From Pelodera strongyloides (Eukaryota > Nematoda > Chromadorea > Rhabditida > Rhabditidae), in NCBI GenBank assembly GCA_036852015.1, contig JAANDG010000041.1, forward strand, positions 124,001 to 188,000: DNA of 64,000 nucleotides, written 5' to 3'. The position numbers were made by a program, and so were the translations under genes. Positions 53,750 through 64,000 of this stretch are shown here, one piece after another (position 1 is the first letter of the stretch; each line of letters opens with the position of its first letter). A model generated the notes under the pieces. That model made no database searches. It was given only the letters and a program-made list of their open reading frames with translations, and was not told where the DNA came from.

Positions 53750-54268
53750 TTAAGTGGCTCTTGTCTGAAATCCGATCGGTATTTGTTGCCATAAAATGAG
53801 CCTTGCCATGTCTGGCTCTGTAAAATACAATCTAAACACAGTAAAATGAAAATTTGAATTTTCTCTCGAAATTGGCATGTAGCAACTTCTGGTTGAGGTT
53901 GTACAAGATAATTGCCATACTTTTTGTTTCTGGATAAAGTTAGGGTATATTGGATCCCTGCATTTCTCAATCACTCTTTCTTCCATTACATATAACATCT
54001 TCAGAAAAAAGTGGGAAGGCTCCCACATCCTTGTGATTGCCATTTGCCTAATCCCAATATCCGTCCGTCGGATTATATATCTTATGATATAAAGGTGGGG
54101 CCGTATATTAGGGATAATCAAATCACAAAATATACTAATATACTCTGGCTCAGTAGGGAAATTGATTGCCAAACGAGGCACAAATAAGTCCCTTTCCGCC
54201 CTTATTGTTCGCCAAATGACGATTTTGTTAGAATTTAAATTGTAATCTTCATAGAAATACACGATCAT
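53750..54268 (-). CDS. Longest uninterrupted open frame, unknown product
   Basis: A 172-residue frame runs from an ATG to a stop. It is rich in Ile, Arg, Tyr and Phe, with pieces such as NFPTEPEYISIFCDLIIPN and KCRDPIYPNFIQKQKVW. In another frame of the same strand, downstream of a TTTTACAG acceptor (near 53824), lies TWQGSFYGNKYRSDFRQEP, which also looks protein-like. A spliced gene using both frames is possible; so is chance in AT-rich DNA. No family recognised. Confidence 0.28.
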   Translation of the reverse strand: MIVYFYEDYNLNSNKIVIWRTIRAERDLFVPRLAINFPTEPEYISIFCDLIIPNIRPHLYIIRYIIRRTDIGIRQMAITRMWEPSHFFLKMLYVMEERVIEKCRDPIYPNFIQKQKVWQLSCTTSTRSCYMPISRENSNFHFTVFRLYFTEPDMARLILWQQIPIGFQTRAT

Positions 54269-57177
54269 GTCCTTTTGTCTTTTTGGGAAACGTTTGGACT
54301 AATCTGTTGGATCACAGGATCATCTAAAATAAGCGTTTTAAATATTCGGTAACCTTTGAAATTTTCTAGTTGAAATATTAGCCGAGTTTATTGAATTAAG
54401 TCACAATCTTAACGGAAAACCCATGTTTTTTCTGGAAAGAAATATATTCACTTCAAACGTCCTTTAATTTAAATCTTTGGTGGTAGAGCTTGAACCGTGT
54501 TGTCTTTAGAATCGATTTTGTCAAAAGTAAAGAAATTAAAGCAGCAACTTTGCAAAAAAAAACTAGAAACAATTTCCCGTTTCTCAGCCACAGGAAATAC
54601 GCTGAAGATGGGCCACAAGTTTAATTTACATTCTTTCGTCGTTCAGCTAACACAACAAATGATTGTAAATCGCAAGGAGATTAAAAAACGAAGCGTTTAA
54701 TGATTAAAATTGACCAAGTTATGCAACAAAAAAATAAGAACTTTTAATTTTAAGCCCAAACACGATTTTTAGTGTTATATTTTTACTGTTGGACTAGTGA
54801 GTTAAAAGATTTATGTGTAAAGTTTCCTTTTTGCGTAATGAAGCATAACGTCAGTTCGCTTAGAACGAGACATTTCCCAGGTTTTCACATGAAATGCAAT
54901 TAATTGCGTATTCATCGAGGTTGCTGATTAGCGGTCTTCATGCGAATATAATTATTCCTTGGTGACTTAATTTTGCATTAGAAACAACCAGTCTGCCCCA
55001 ATGCAACTTGCAATATTTCCTGAGGATGAGGATTTGATGATTTCTCTGATCAATTAGCATACTACTGATAATTCCACATTGCACGACTGTTTCACTTAGC
55101 ACCTGATACTTCAATTACTTTCCTTTAGTCGACTGCTATTCATGCTCATCGCAGTGTTGTTTCCAAATATATTTATAAAACCTTCGCATTATTGCACGTA
55201 TGCCCAATATGTACAGTTATGTGTGTGTTTTATTTATGTGCTTTCATATCAGTATTACAAAACAACTAATAACACACTTATCGAGAATGTTTTCTTCTAT
55301 CTTGCTATATTACTTTTGAGTGCATAGTACTTGGCGAGACTTATACTAAAGTTTCTGGGCTTGGAAAGCTCGTTGGGTCAGTGGATAACTGCCAGTTTCA
55401 TAATGAACCTTAGCTTTATAGATCAGCTCTGTACTCATTTTTATCGACACGTATTACTGGCAGTGCAATGGATTGCTGTGGATCTAGTTCGAAAAAACAA
55501 AAAGTTATTAAAAATATTACTAACAATTGAGCAGGAACGCAATTTTTCCAACAAAAGAAAATCTTATATTCCCACCAATTTGTAGCACACGGGATATAGC
55601 AGTCTATTCATATACATAGTAGTCGTACTGACGGGATCACTACTCCATATAGACACACGTCTATCATGGACGGAAATCAGGACGTCCGGTAGGCTTTTAC
55701 TTAATTTTTTGCTATACAAATCCCTGATTCTGATTCTGAACATTGCACGTGTTTCTTTATTGACCAGAAATACTTAATATAAGAAAATTTGGAACGTACA
55801 GGAGCGGATGATAAAGTAGTCAACGAGGCATCGTGGAGGCGGATTCATAAATTTTGTTTTGAAGGTTCACTTATTGTTCAGTGAGAGGGTGGTCACCAAG
55901 CAATCCATTGTACATCTTTGTGCTTCCATCACTTCGAATTCCCTTTTTCTTTAGCAGACACTGGTCTCTGCTTTCAGGATTGCTTTTTCTTAGACAAAAT
56001 GACGATGTTTGCCCCCAGAAACTAATAGCGCTAGTCATTTGGGAGGCTACACACTTATTTTGCTGAGTCACTCAGAACTTTCACAAGATAAATAAATCTT
56101 ACTGTTTACGTAAAACCATGTTACAGAGGCGTGATCGTTCTTCTATTAAGTTCATTTTCTTTCTTTGGTATCAGAGAGAACAATGCCTGGAACTTTTGTT
56201 TTCGGTTTTGTTTTCAAGTGTTTGATGGCAAAAGAATGCATTTAGAATAAGCCAGCACCGGAAAAGGATCATTTCGTCGGCTAATTTTGTTATTGTAATT
56301 CGACAGTGCAAGTAGTTTATAGGTCCTTGTTAAATTACCTTATTCACAATCGACGCAAGAAAACAGAAGTCCGTGTTAGTGCAAGGACATGCATACCCAG
56401 TGTCAAACATAGGAATATTCAGTATAAGAGCCAAAAGCGGCTTATTTTTCCCACTTTCGCAACGTTACTGAATGTGGTTTCACCCTCGACGGCCGCTCTA
56501 ACAATTAAACCTTTGTTTTGTCCGCTGTGATTATGCAGAATTAATTAAAAAATCTGGCCCAGAGCACAAAAAAGCGTAATTTTTCAATTTTCCGAATCAG
56601 TTCCTTTGAAAATTTCCTAATTCCATTGACTTGCCCCCGTTTTGTCGTGAATATTTCATGCGGATTCCACGAGTCTCCTTCAATAATAGGTACACATAAT
56701 AGAATGAGTATTATGTTGACCATCCCGAAGAATTCCTGCAAGTTCGTGGTCAAAGAATACGTTTGAAGTAATTTTTCCATGCATTTACTGTATTTTACTG
56801 CAATATCAGCGGTGCTATCAGTTTTCTTTATTCAAGTTTGACTGTTCGTATATTTATTCATTGATTTGTATGTTATGGATCCAGTTGCCAAACAGTTATA
56901 TTTCTTCAAATCGGGCTCATAAGGAGAATCCTTATGTTGGCCAATAATCGATATGTAGAATAAAAAGAACAGAAGATTCCCTCCCTTGGCTTCTCAGTTC
57001 TTGTAATTATTAATGCCGGATATGGATTAAGTTTTAATTAAGTTTGTGAGTATAAATCCGGTTTATCGGTAGATCTTGCACTGACGTTATTTATAATGAA
57101 TAGCTTTATCAGAGGGATCAAGCTGCCATGTACTCTTAAATTGTGCAATTCTTAATGTAACTCACATATTTCAAGAA

Positions 57178-57183
57178 TTTCAG
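57178..57183 (+). promoter_or_regulatory. Probable spliced-leader acceptor of the Ras-like gene
   Basis: TTTCAG, the nematode acceptor consensus, lies one base before the start ATG at 57185. This fits trans-splicing and supports the start codon chosen. Confidence 0.55.
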
Positions 57184-57184
57184 A

Positions 57185-60100
57185 ATGGGAGAAGAGAGAT
57201 ATCGCTTGGTCGTACTCGGATCAGCTCGCGTTGGAAAAACATCGCTTATCAGACAGTACCTGTATAAGGAATTCTCCGGAAAATATAAGGAAACCATCGA
57301 AGACCTTCATTCCAGGCAATTCAGAATTCAAGTTAGTACATAATCAGTTCAGTTGATCTATACTAGTAGAGGAAAAAGAGTACGTAACAGAAGAGGAGTT
57401 TCATGACAAAAACTTGCCCAACAAAATAACGCTGATAAATAATTCGAAATTAACCCAGGGAGTTGCTCTACCATTGGACATTCTGGACACAAATGTAAAC
57501 TTCCCCGATATGAGGCGTCTCGCAATTGCATCTGCCTCAGCTTTTATGCTTGTTTTTGCAGTAGATGACGTCCAGAGCTTCAAAGAGGTGATTGTTTTTC
57601 GAATTCGAGCCATATCTACTCCGTGTTCCTTCTTTTATTCAAGCAGTTTACGGCAGTTTTTTTTAAATAGCCAGCAAGGATCATTCAAAAATAGTAAAAC
57701 TAGCTTTTAATTGAGGAGACAGAGGAACATGACTAAAAGGCTGGTTTGTTAAATAAACCAGTACTAATATATGATATTTGTTTGTTTAATAAAAAATATT
57801 ATTATTAAACGTTAAAATATATATTAAGAATAATTTGACAAAAAATTATATCGTCCGGCACATTTTTTCAAGCACTAAATCACCTTCGAGTAATAAATGT
57901 TTGTAAAACAATGAGCTTTCATTTTTGCATTTAATAAACAAAACAAGAAATAAACCCCTTAAATAAATAAAACATATGTTTAAATATTGACAAAAGATAG
58001 TGTGTGTGCACAAACACACACACACTACCTCCGGACTCAATGTGATCGTAGGATCAGAGTCGCCTCAAACACAGCTGCGGGAGGTCGCCGGCATCGAACC
58101 CAAGGCGGGTTCACCGTGCGACGCCCCTAACTGTCGCTTTACCGGCTGCGCCACTTCGTCCTGTTGGGCTGAAGTGAAAAGCGGCCGACAACCCCCCCCC
58201 CCCCCCCTGCCTGAGGCACATGCATGACAAAACCGGTCGTGGCCATTGTACTAGGAGCATGTTCACGTAAACAATTTTTATTTTAAAAGACTCCAGGATT
58301 ACTTAACGCCGTTATGAAAACGCAACAAATGTTCCCCAGAAATGCGCAGCAGTTTGAGCTTGAAAATAGGTTTCTGAAAGCTTGAAAATAGGTTTCCCCT
58401 AAAATGCAACACTTTGTATCCTAAATTGCCTCTTGATGATAATTGGTAACCATGAATCTTCCATCCATATAAGTTAAATAGAACTTATATGGATATTGTT
58501 CAACTTGAATCAAAAAATTCTATTTCAGATGTCTGATTTGTGGCAGGAAATTTGCGAGCGTCGTCCTGATATCCAGTTATTACCAACGGTGTTCGTGGGC
58601 AACAAATCAGACCTTTCAACAAAGAAGGTATAATCCTAAGCAAAATATCGTCCTTGAAACTTTTATCTGACAAACCGGATTTGTATTCAGATTCAAATTA
58701 ATGGATTGTCACACATTTTACATAGCTGATTGTAAGAGAAAGAGCAGTTACAGGGTGGTCCAATAGTTTTAAACCCTGGAATTATTTATTTCGAAATTGA
58801 ATAATTTCGTGCGTTTTCATTGAAACGATGTGATTTTTTCGCGTGAAGGTTCGTCATACTATTCTCTAAGGCGTTGCGAAGAATCATATCTTTGCTGCTC
58901 GCTGAATATTGCTGTCGAAAAGCGAGCATGCCAGCTTGATCAAATTTGTTGTGGGGAACGCGCCTCGGGTATTCTCTTTCAGAGGAGTTTTATTCACGAA
59001 CCGGCAGGTCTACAGCCACCAAAATCGGCATGAGTTTTGCAAATTGGTTCAGGAAGTCAACGAAGCAAAAGAATCGTAGCATCAGCCGCTATTGTGAGCT
59101 GGGCGGCTGTGACGTCGACGGAAACGACCTCACGGGTTTTTGTGACTAAACGCGTAGAAATGCCCGGTCAAAATTATCTACAATGATGTTCACTTTACTC
59201 CCGCAGTGCCGTAATTATTGCAATAGAAAACACTTGACCCTCAATCAAGACTCAGCACCATCACATGAGTCGACGATCGTGTAGGGCTGTTCTCTTGCCC
59301 GTGTTTTCTGGATTTGCAGCTATACGGAATAGCCGCAGCATTCGTCCGAACCGAATTCCTCCGACTTTTGCATCTAGTCACACTTGGAGGGGAAGGCCTG
59401 CACCAAGCCACCAAGTCTCACGCAAATTTGGTCTCACGCCGTACTGTCCTCAAGTTATGGGGCTGAAGTGTCGCCAACTACCTGCGTTCCACGGAGGGCT
59501 CGTTTAAGGAGCATCTGGAGGACTGTGTGAGGGAATAGGAGGGATATTTTGAATACTGTATTTGCTTTATGCTGCAAAACATTATAACCCGTTGATTAAA
59601 ACCAATCGCGTGTTCATTGCATTAAGACCATTGTTTTGGCGTTTAAAATGTCAGGGTTTAAAACAATTGGATCACTCTGTTTCTATTCAAGAATTTTGTG
59701 CTCTATTCAAGAATATCCGTCCCATGGAAACAGCCGTCCCAAGATGTCAATCAACCGTCCCATGGCGGCCTCAACAGTCCCATGGGAGGGCCAACCGTCC
59801 CATAGAAGTATAACCGTCCCATTGAAGTATAACCGTCTCCCAAAGAAATGGAACTGAGAACACGGTTTTCTTCCGCCCCCATTTTTCAGATGATGACAGT
59901 TTTTTGACGGCTCATTGCGCCTGCAAACAATTAATTAATAATGTGTCGAGTGTATAGGAAAACTCATGTTGGGTCACAATAAATGAGCCAACGTCTTGTA
60001 CTTATACACACTTCTTAAAGGGAGAAAAAAGTTTTCCACTATTTAGTTGTACAGAATGTTTTGAAAACCTCATTGCTTGGAGCCTAGAACTCATAGAGTT

Positions 60101-62565
60101 ATTCCCCGGCAAACATTTCCTCCAGATACATTAGTCAGAATCAATTTTTGCGCTTTTATGGCATTACTGTATTTTAACCACCTCTTTATAATCGTAGGAA
60201 TGATCTTTATTCGTTTGACCATTATCATGGTAGAGAAAGAATGTAAATGAACGGATACAAACCGTGAAAACGTACTTTGACGTTGCTGACTACGGTACCT
60301 GACCGAACTCCTTGCCGGAGAATAACTCTGCGAGTACTAGGTGTAAAGCAATTCGGTGTTCGTAGCAATATTTCTGGAATTCCGTGCAAGTAATTTGAGG
60401 AATACTTTTTTCTCGTGAGCCTGTCCCTTTAAGGTATAATTGTAGGAGTCAGTTGGGAGGCACCGGTAGCGTACATGTGTTTCATAGAACGTTTCAAAGC
60501 ATCTCATGGGGTTTCATGCTTTGTATGCAACTCTCGAATCAAGCGAAATGCGTTTTATTCCACAAAAGTGAAGGTGGTTGTATTACTGCTTCACTGATTG
60601 CACTTATTGATATTAGTAGTATGCGCAGGTTATATAAGTATGCTTAAAACGATCAACAGGACGGTTGGCCCTCTCATAGGATGGTTGGGCTATACTTTAA
60701 TGGGGGCTGTTGGCCCTTGGGGCGTTTGAGCCCGCCATGGTACGGGTATACTTCAATGCGACTGTTGGCCCTTCCATGGGACGGTTAATTCCCCATGGGA
60801 CGGCTATAGTTCCATGGGACTGCTAATCTTGAATAGAGCCAAATTTGTTTGGTTATTTACGTCTTTTCAGATTTTCGAAGCAACAGCCACTGCTTTTACC
60901 AGTCGTTTGAATGGGGATGTGCGGTACATTGAATCATCGGCCAAATTAAACCTCCGGGTCACGGAAATCTTCCGAACACTGCTAGACGTTTCCGGATTTC
61001 CGAGATGCAAGGTGAATTTCTGTTTCATTATAGTGCTAAAATATTGTGCGTTCTGTTCAAAAGTAGTCATATCAAGTGAATTATCGAGCTCGCTAATACT
61101 GACATACGTAGAATAAAACTGTTTAGGCAACAGGAGGTCGTCTGGAAGACTTAAGCGAGTCACAGGACGATTCCCCAGCACTTCGACGACATAATACAGC
61201 CCGAGAAAGGCCTATGAACAGACAAATTTTTACACAAAAGGTGCGGTAAATTAGGCAATAGTTTTGATCTCACAGTTTAATGCTTGCCTAAGAGATTAGC
61301 TTATGAGCCCCGTCTGTCTGGACAAGCTATTTCAGTACAATTTTTATTTTCCTTTTTTTTGCCTAAATCACTAACCACTGCTTCTCATCTAACGTCATCT
61401 ACACAGCATAAAATACTGACTGAAAAAAACACTTCGCCATTTGTTGATCTTCTTGTCCATTTTTGCCAATTTACAAATTAGTCTTTCTGTTTTAGCAACA
61501 AGAAGTCAAGAATCCGCAGAAAGAGAATCCTCGTGACAACTTTAGTCATCAAGTCTCACATCCAACCTTCTTCCTCACTGAGAAGATTGGCGAACTGAAG
61601 AGAAATCGATCGCTGAGGGTACTGTCGATGCCTCTTTGTACCATTTATCTTATAGTTTCCTGTTTCCTGATGTGTTAGTTTAATAAGGAAAAATAGAAAT
61701 AATATACGGCTTTTAATATACCATATATTCGGGTAAATCTGACATTAGTGAGTAAAGGCTCAGGCCCACGTCTTTAAAGTAATTTTGACTTGTTTCTATA
61801 ACTTCAGATTTTCACAAGTATGATAGCGTTTCTTACGGTATTGAACTGTGGAAGTTATTGACGAACTTCGATCGTAATGATTTTTATTTTTACGTGGGCC
61901 TGTGCCTTTAATAATCACACACAGTTTTTCCCAACAATCGGCTGATTGCAAGCCATAACATTGCATAGATTTCAGCAAATTAACTTTTCTAAAGGAAGAA
62001 ATTGAAAAAAAAACACGTTTACAAAAATATCGCGTTTCCATTTAACAGTATATGCTTAGCGAATTATGTATATATATTCATGTTAGTTTGTTGAATTTAT
62101 TCACCTATATCTTCCCAATTTGTTTCCTCTTTTATTTGAAGACACTGAAGCAAAAAACATGTCTAAATCAGTGCGAAACTATCGTGTATATTTCAACAGT
62201 ATATTGGATCCACACTTCCTTCCTGTAAACTAATGAAACGTTTACTTTCTTTGCTTTAGATGAAGTCTCCGCGTCGCGACAAAGAACCAGAACCGAAAGC
62301 CGTGGATGATATGGATTGCAAGGTAAGGAATTGTTCCTGTGTTGCACAGTTATGTACATCCAATACACCGGGCGTTCTCAGTGGATCCGATTTTATTTAC
62401 CCCAATGACTTACGTGTACAATAGCTATAATACAAGTGATTGTTTTAGTTGTCACGCTCTGGAAGCCTTATCCGTCGGACAAAACATCTCTCACTAAAGA
62501 TGCGCCGTCATGGAGAGAAACAAGAAGAACAGTTTGTTGACGAATCGGACTGCAAAATACAGTAG
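57185..62565 (+). CDS. RASD (Dexras/Rhes)-like Ras-family GTPase with altered G3 motif
   Basis: Seven exons (57185-57331, 57459-57587, 58529-58627, 60871-61011, 61496-61618, 62260-62322, 62449-62565), all phase 0, encode 272 residues. Landmarks: P-loop GSARVGKTS (about 12-20), switch I YKETIEDLH, NKSD (about 117-120), ESSAK (about 146-150), a basic C-terminal extension (IRRTKHLSLKMRRHGEK) and the CAAX box CKIQ. The length and long basic tail match RASD-type proteins, which signal at membranes. The G3 motif reads DTNVN where RASD proteins have DTSGN, so the DxxG glycine is replaced by Val. The P-loop has Ala and Arg at the Ras 12 and 13 positions. Both changes point to poor GTP hydrolysis or altered nucleotide binding. 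Large introns are packed with repeats. Confidence 0.9.
58012..58160 (-). repeat. tRNA-derived SINE, minus orientation
   Basis: Read on the minus strand, an A box TGGCGCAGCCGG (58142-58153) and a B box GGTTCGATGCC (58090-58100) form an intact Pol III promoter. They are followed by a non-tRNA tail that ends in a CA/GT microsatellite (about 58012-58025). This head-body-tail order is that of a tRNA-derived SINE. A run of C residues at 58191-58207 flanks the head. Confidence 0.65.
58751..59530 (+). pseudogene. Degenerate mariner transposase in an intron
   Basis: The left end, CAGGGTGGTCCAATAGTTTT, resembles a mariner inverted repeat. Inside are decayed pieces of mariner transposase: a segment like VSWAAVTST..VFVTKRVEM (about 59088-59170), a QDSAPSHES catalytic-region remnant (about 59248), and SSDFCI then SHLEGKACTKPP (about 59360-59408), matching the usual PDLNPLD / LE.KAC order. 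Several in-frame stops and frame changes make it inactive. No right inverted repeat was found. It lies in an intron of the Ras-like gene, in the same orientation. Confidence 0.7.
59698..60841. mobile_element. Foldback element with CCGTCCCATGG subterminal arrays
   Basis: The ends are an inverted GCTCTATTCAAGA (59698-59711 and about 60825-60838). Next to each end lies an array of diverged ACCGTCCCATGG-type units, spaced by GAAGTATA or GGGCCAA: about 59725-59840 on the left and, in inverted orientation, about 60655-60822 on the right. The middle (about 800 bases) has no transposase and carries a copy of another dispersed repeat. The structure is that of a non-autonomous foldback-type DNA element inserted in an intron of the Ras-like gene. 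Confidence 0.78.
60136..60300. repeat. Dispersed repeat, copy 1 (within the foldback element)
   Basis: It begins CAGAATCAATTTTTG and contains ATGATCTTTATTCGTTTGAC and ATAAACCGT-like segments that recur in the same order at 63814-64000. The two copies are clearly related but diverged. No coding capacity. Confidence 0.6.
61753..61911. mobile_element. MITE copy 2 with terminal inverted repeats
   Basis: It starts TAAAGGCTCAGGCCCACGT and ends ACGTGGGCCTGTGCCTTTA, the same termini as the element at 8934-9273. This copy is about half as long, so it is an internal deletion derivative or a different subfamily. It lies in an intron of the Ras-like gene. Confidence 0.78.
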
Positions 62566-63813
62566 AGTGAAGGTAAATAGAAGTGCTGCATTCCGATGAT
62601 TCGTGTGGACTAAGAGTAAATGACCTTGTTTTTAGTAGTTGGTTTAGAAATTTTTTTGAAGATGTTCGAAATCACACAATTTATGTAGTAGGCCTGGTGT
62701 ATTTTAAGTGGTTTCTTCTTACCCACATTTTGCTCGAACTACAGAAAGACGGATCGTTTTCAGTGTAAATACAATATAGGCAACATTTAATAAGACTTCG
62801 TTGAAAAGTAATCGGCAATCCTCAAAAACCCATATCCTTTTCACCCGGTTATGTAGTCCAAAGGAAAATACTACAACTTTGTGCAATGTTTTTAACCTGC
62901 AAGGTCTCTACTTCAATGTAATTTGCGTTAGTGATTTATGATCTCAATAACTTTACTTTCGTAATGTGGATAGATTTACTACGCTAAAGAACATTATATT
63001 TCCCAAAACTTTGGTTCTGTATACAGCACAAACATGCTTGAAACAATAATTTATACCACACATATATTTATGAACAAGCATTTATTTTCATATGTATACG
63101 ACATTAAGCATATCCACTGTGTTATCATGTTTTCTTCGAATAAACGTTTCAGTAAGTAGGCATTCAAAAATCAGACAGCGCACTATACGATTTTACAAGA
63201 ATCAGAGGATTGCTCTGCTTAATGTTCTTAAGTAATAGCGTACCAGACACCCGTTCTTTTGGTACATATATTGGAAAGATTTTCAACAAAATGCCAATTA
63301 TCCTGGATCTGTATTCCCAAATCTCTGATAGTAGAAAGCACGACCAATTGAATTCCATTCACTTATACTTAGTTCTTATTTCCCATATAGTAGCCGACTC
63401 AAGTTGAGGATCGACAGTACTCAGTCAATACCTCTAGCGACTTTTCTAGCAAAGCTTATTATTGGTGAAGCTTAGATTACTACCACTGTTTGCGATTTGT
63501 CAGCCTGTCGTCACGCAGTTTAACTTATAAGATAAGTGATACTGATGATATTAGCCATCATTGTTGCGCGAATTGAATGGGTTCCCGGATAGGGGCACGC
63601 TACTTTTCGAATTTACTCTTTAGTTCCAAAGCACCATCCACTGACTCTTGTGCGGAATTGAAAAGAAGTTTTGACTTGTGCGAATGGTCGAAACGCCGAT
63701 TCGGGGCCTATTCGGATATCAGGCTCGGATAACCATCACTGAACAGCTCGAACTCATCAGAATACGCAACATCAGCAAACATATCAGCATAGGTTCAGTG
63801 ATAGTACCGTAGA
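62566..63813. other. Intergenic region downstream of the Ras-like gene
   Basis: AT-rich sequence that should contain the 3' UTR and polyadenylation site of the Ras-like gene. Short open frames show nothing recognisable. Confidence 0.45.
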
Positions 63814-64000
63814 CAGAATCAATTTTTGCTATTTTAGGGTATTAACGTAATTGGAAATGCTCTGTTATATTGGTAGCAATGTTCTTCATCCGTTTAACAA
63901 TTATTATGTGGAGAAAAAATGCTAATGGATGCACATAAACCGTAAAAACGATTGTCGACAGATCCGAACAGCGAAAATATAGTCGCTGCCTACAATACGC
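63814..64000. repeat. Dispersed repeat, copy 2 (cut by the window end)
   Basis: It begins CAGAATCAATTTTTG and runs in step with the copy at 60136, including a TTCATCCGTTTAAC-like segment and AAACCGTAAAAACG. It may continue past the window. Confidence 0.6.

Larger units (their letters stand above)
41997..57177. other. 15-kb gene-poor region with weak candidates only
   Basis: No gene with a clear family appears here. The sequence is AT-rich with many A or T runs. A GC-richer block at 49,720-49,950 looks repeat-derived. The best open segments are listed separately; others (44706-44978 -, 45237-45431 -, 47249-47467 -, 47676-48032 -, 49384-49707 +, 52806-53042 +) could be stray exons of an undetected gene but lack joined splice signals. 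Confidence 0.4.

Noticed and set aside
57370..57458. Upstream extension of the second Ras exon (open in frame)
   Set aside because: Including it would insert about 30 residues between switch I and G3. The CAG acceptor before GVALPLDIL gives the normal family spacing.
58375..58405. Tandem GCTTGAAAATAGGTTTC pair
   Set aside because: A simple local duplication of one unit; no larger structure.
58465..58492. CCATATAAGTT/AACTTATATGG palindrome
   Set aside because: An 11-base arm with a 6-base loop is expected by chance in AT-rich DNA and nothing around it suggests a function.
1..64000. CRISPR arrays, rRNA, bacterial operons or SL RNA genes
   Set aside because: No regularly spaced repeats, rRNA cores or recognisable SL1 RNA sequence were seen, and the gene structure is eukaryotic.

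Overview
The window looks like nuclear DNA of a nematode, most likely a strongylid (hookworm-like) species. The genes have many short exons with GT..AG introns, and several have a TTTCAG-like acceptor 0-2 bases before the start ATG, as expected for spliced-leader trans-splicing. The families fit too: lysosomal lipase of the LIPL type, a DIM-1-like muscle Ig protein, PRL phosphatase, Ly6/uPAR protein and a probable serpentine chemoreceptor. The DNA is AT-rich, introns hold mobile-element debris, and no bacterial-type operon is visible. Exon models were built by hand from splice signals, reading phase and family similarity, so boundaries are predictions.

Layout: 0.4-2.3 kb, four phase-compatible exons of an unrecognised gene (+), followed by a G30 tract and a tRNA-like relic. 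3.8-6.5 kb (-), a ten-exon multi-pass membrane protein with a proline-rich tail. 7.4-9.5 kb (-), a two-Ig-domain muscle protein. 11.9-15.1 kb (-), a complete eleven-exon secreted or lysosomal lipase. 16.3-17.9 kb (+), a Tyr-rich then Cys-rich extracellular-type protein lacking its first exon here. 18.4-20.0 kb (-), a complete PRL-type protein tyrosine phosphatase with a CAAX box. 22.5-23.0 kb (-), a small Cys-rich protein with a signal peptide. 25.4-25.7 kb, a perfect 116-base inverted repeat. 26.6-27.3 kb, a purine-rich island. 28.7-36.7 kb (-), a 25-exon secreted Gln-rich protein. 40.7-42.0 kb (-), a Ly6/uPAR-type GPI-anchored protein. 42-57 kb is gene-poor with only weak candidates. 57.2-62.6 kb (+), a complete RASD-like Ras-family GTPase whose large introns carry a mariner relic, a tRNA-derived SINE, a foldback element built on the CCGTCCCATGG motif, and a terminal-inverted-repeat MITE.

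The genes look like unrelated neighbours, as is usual in nematode autosomes; I see no shared pathway. The most unusual points are the Ras-like protein lacking the invariant glycine of its G3 (DxxG) motif, the Gln-rich 25-exon secreted gene, and three different inverted-repeat elements. I found no new multi-gene system.
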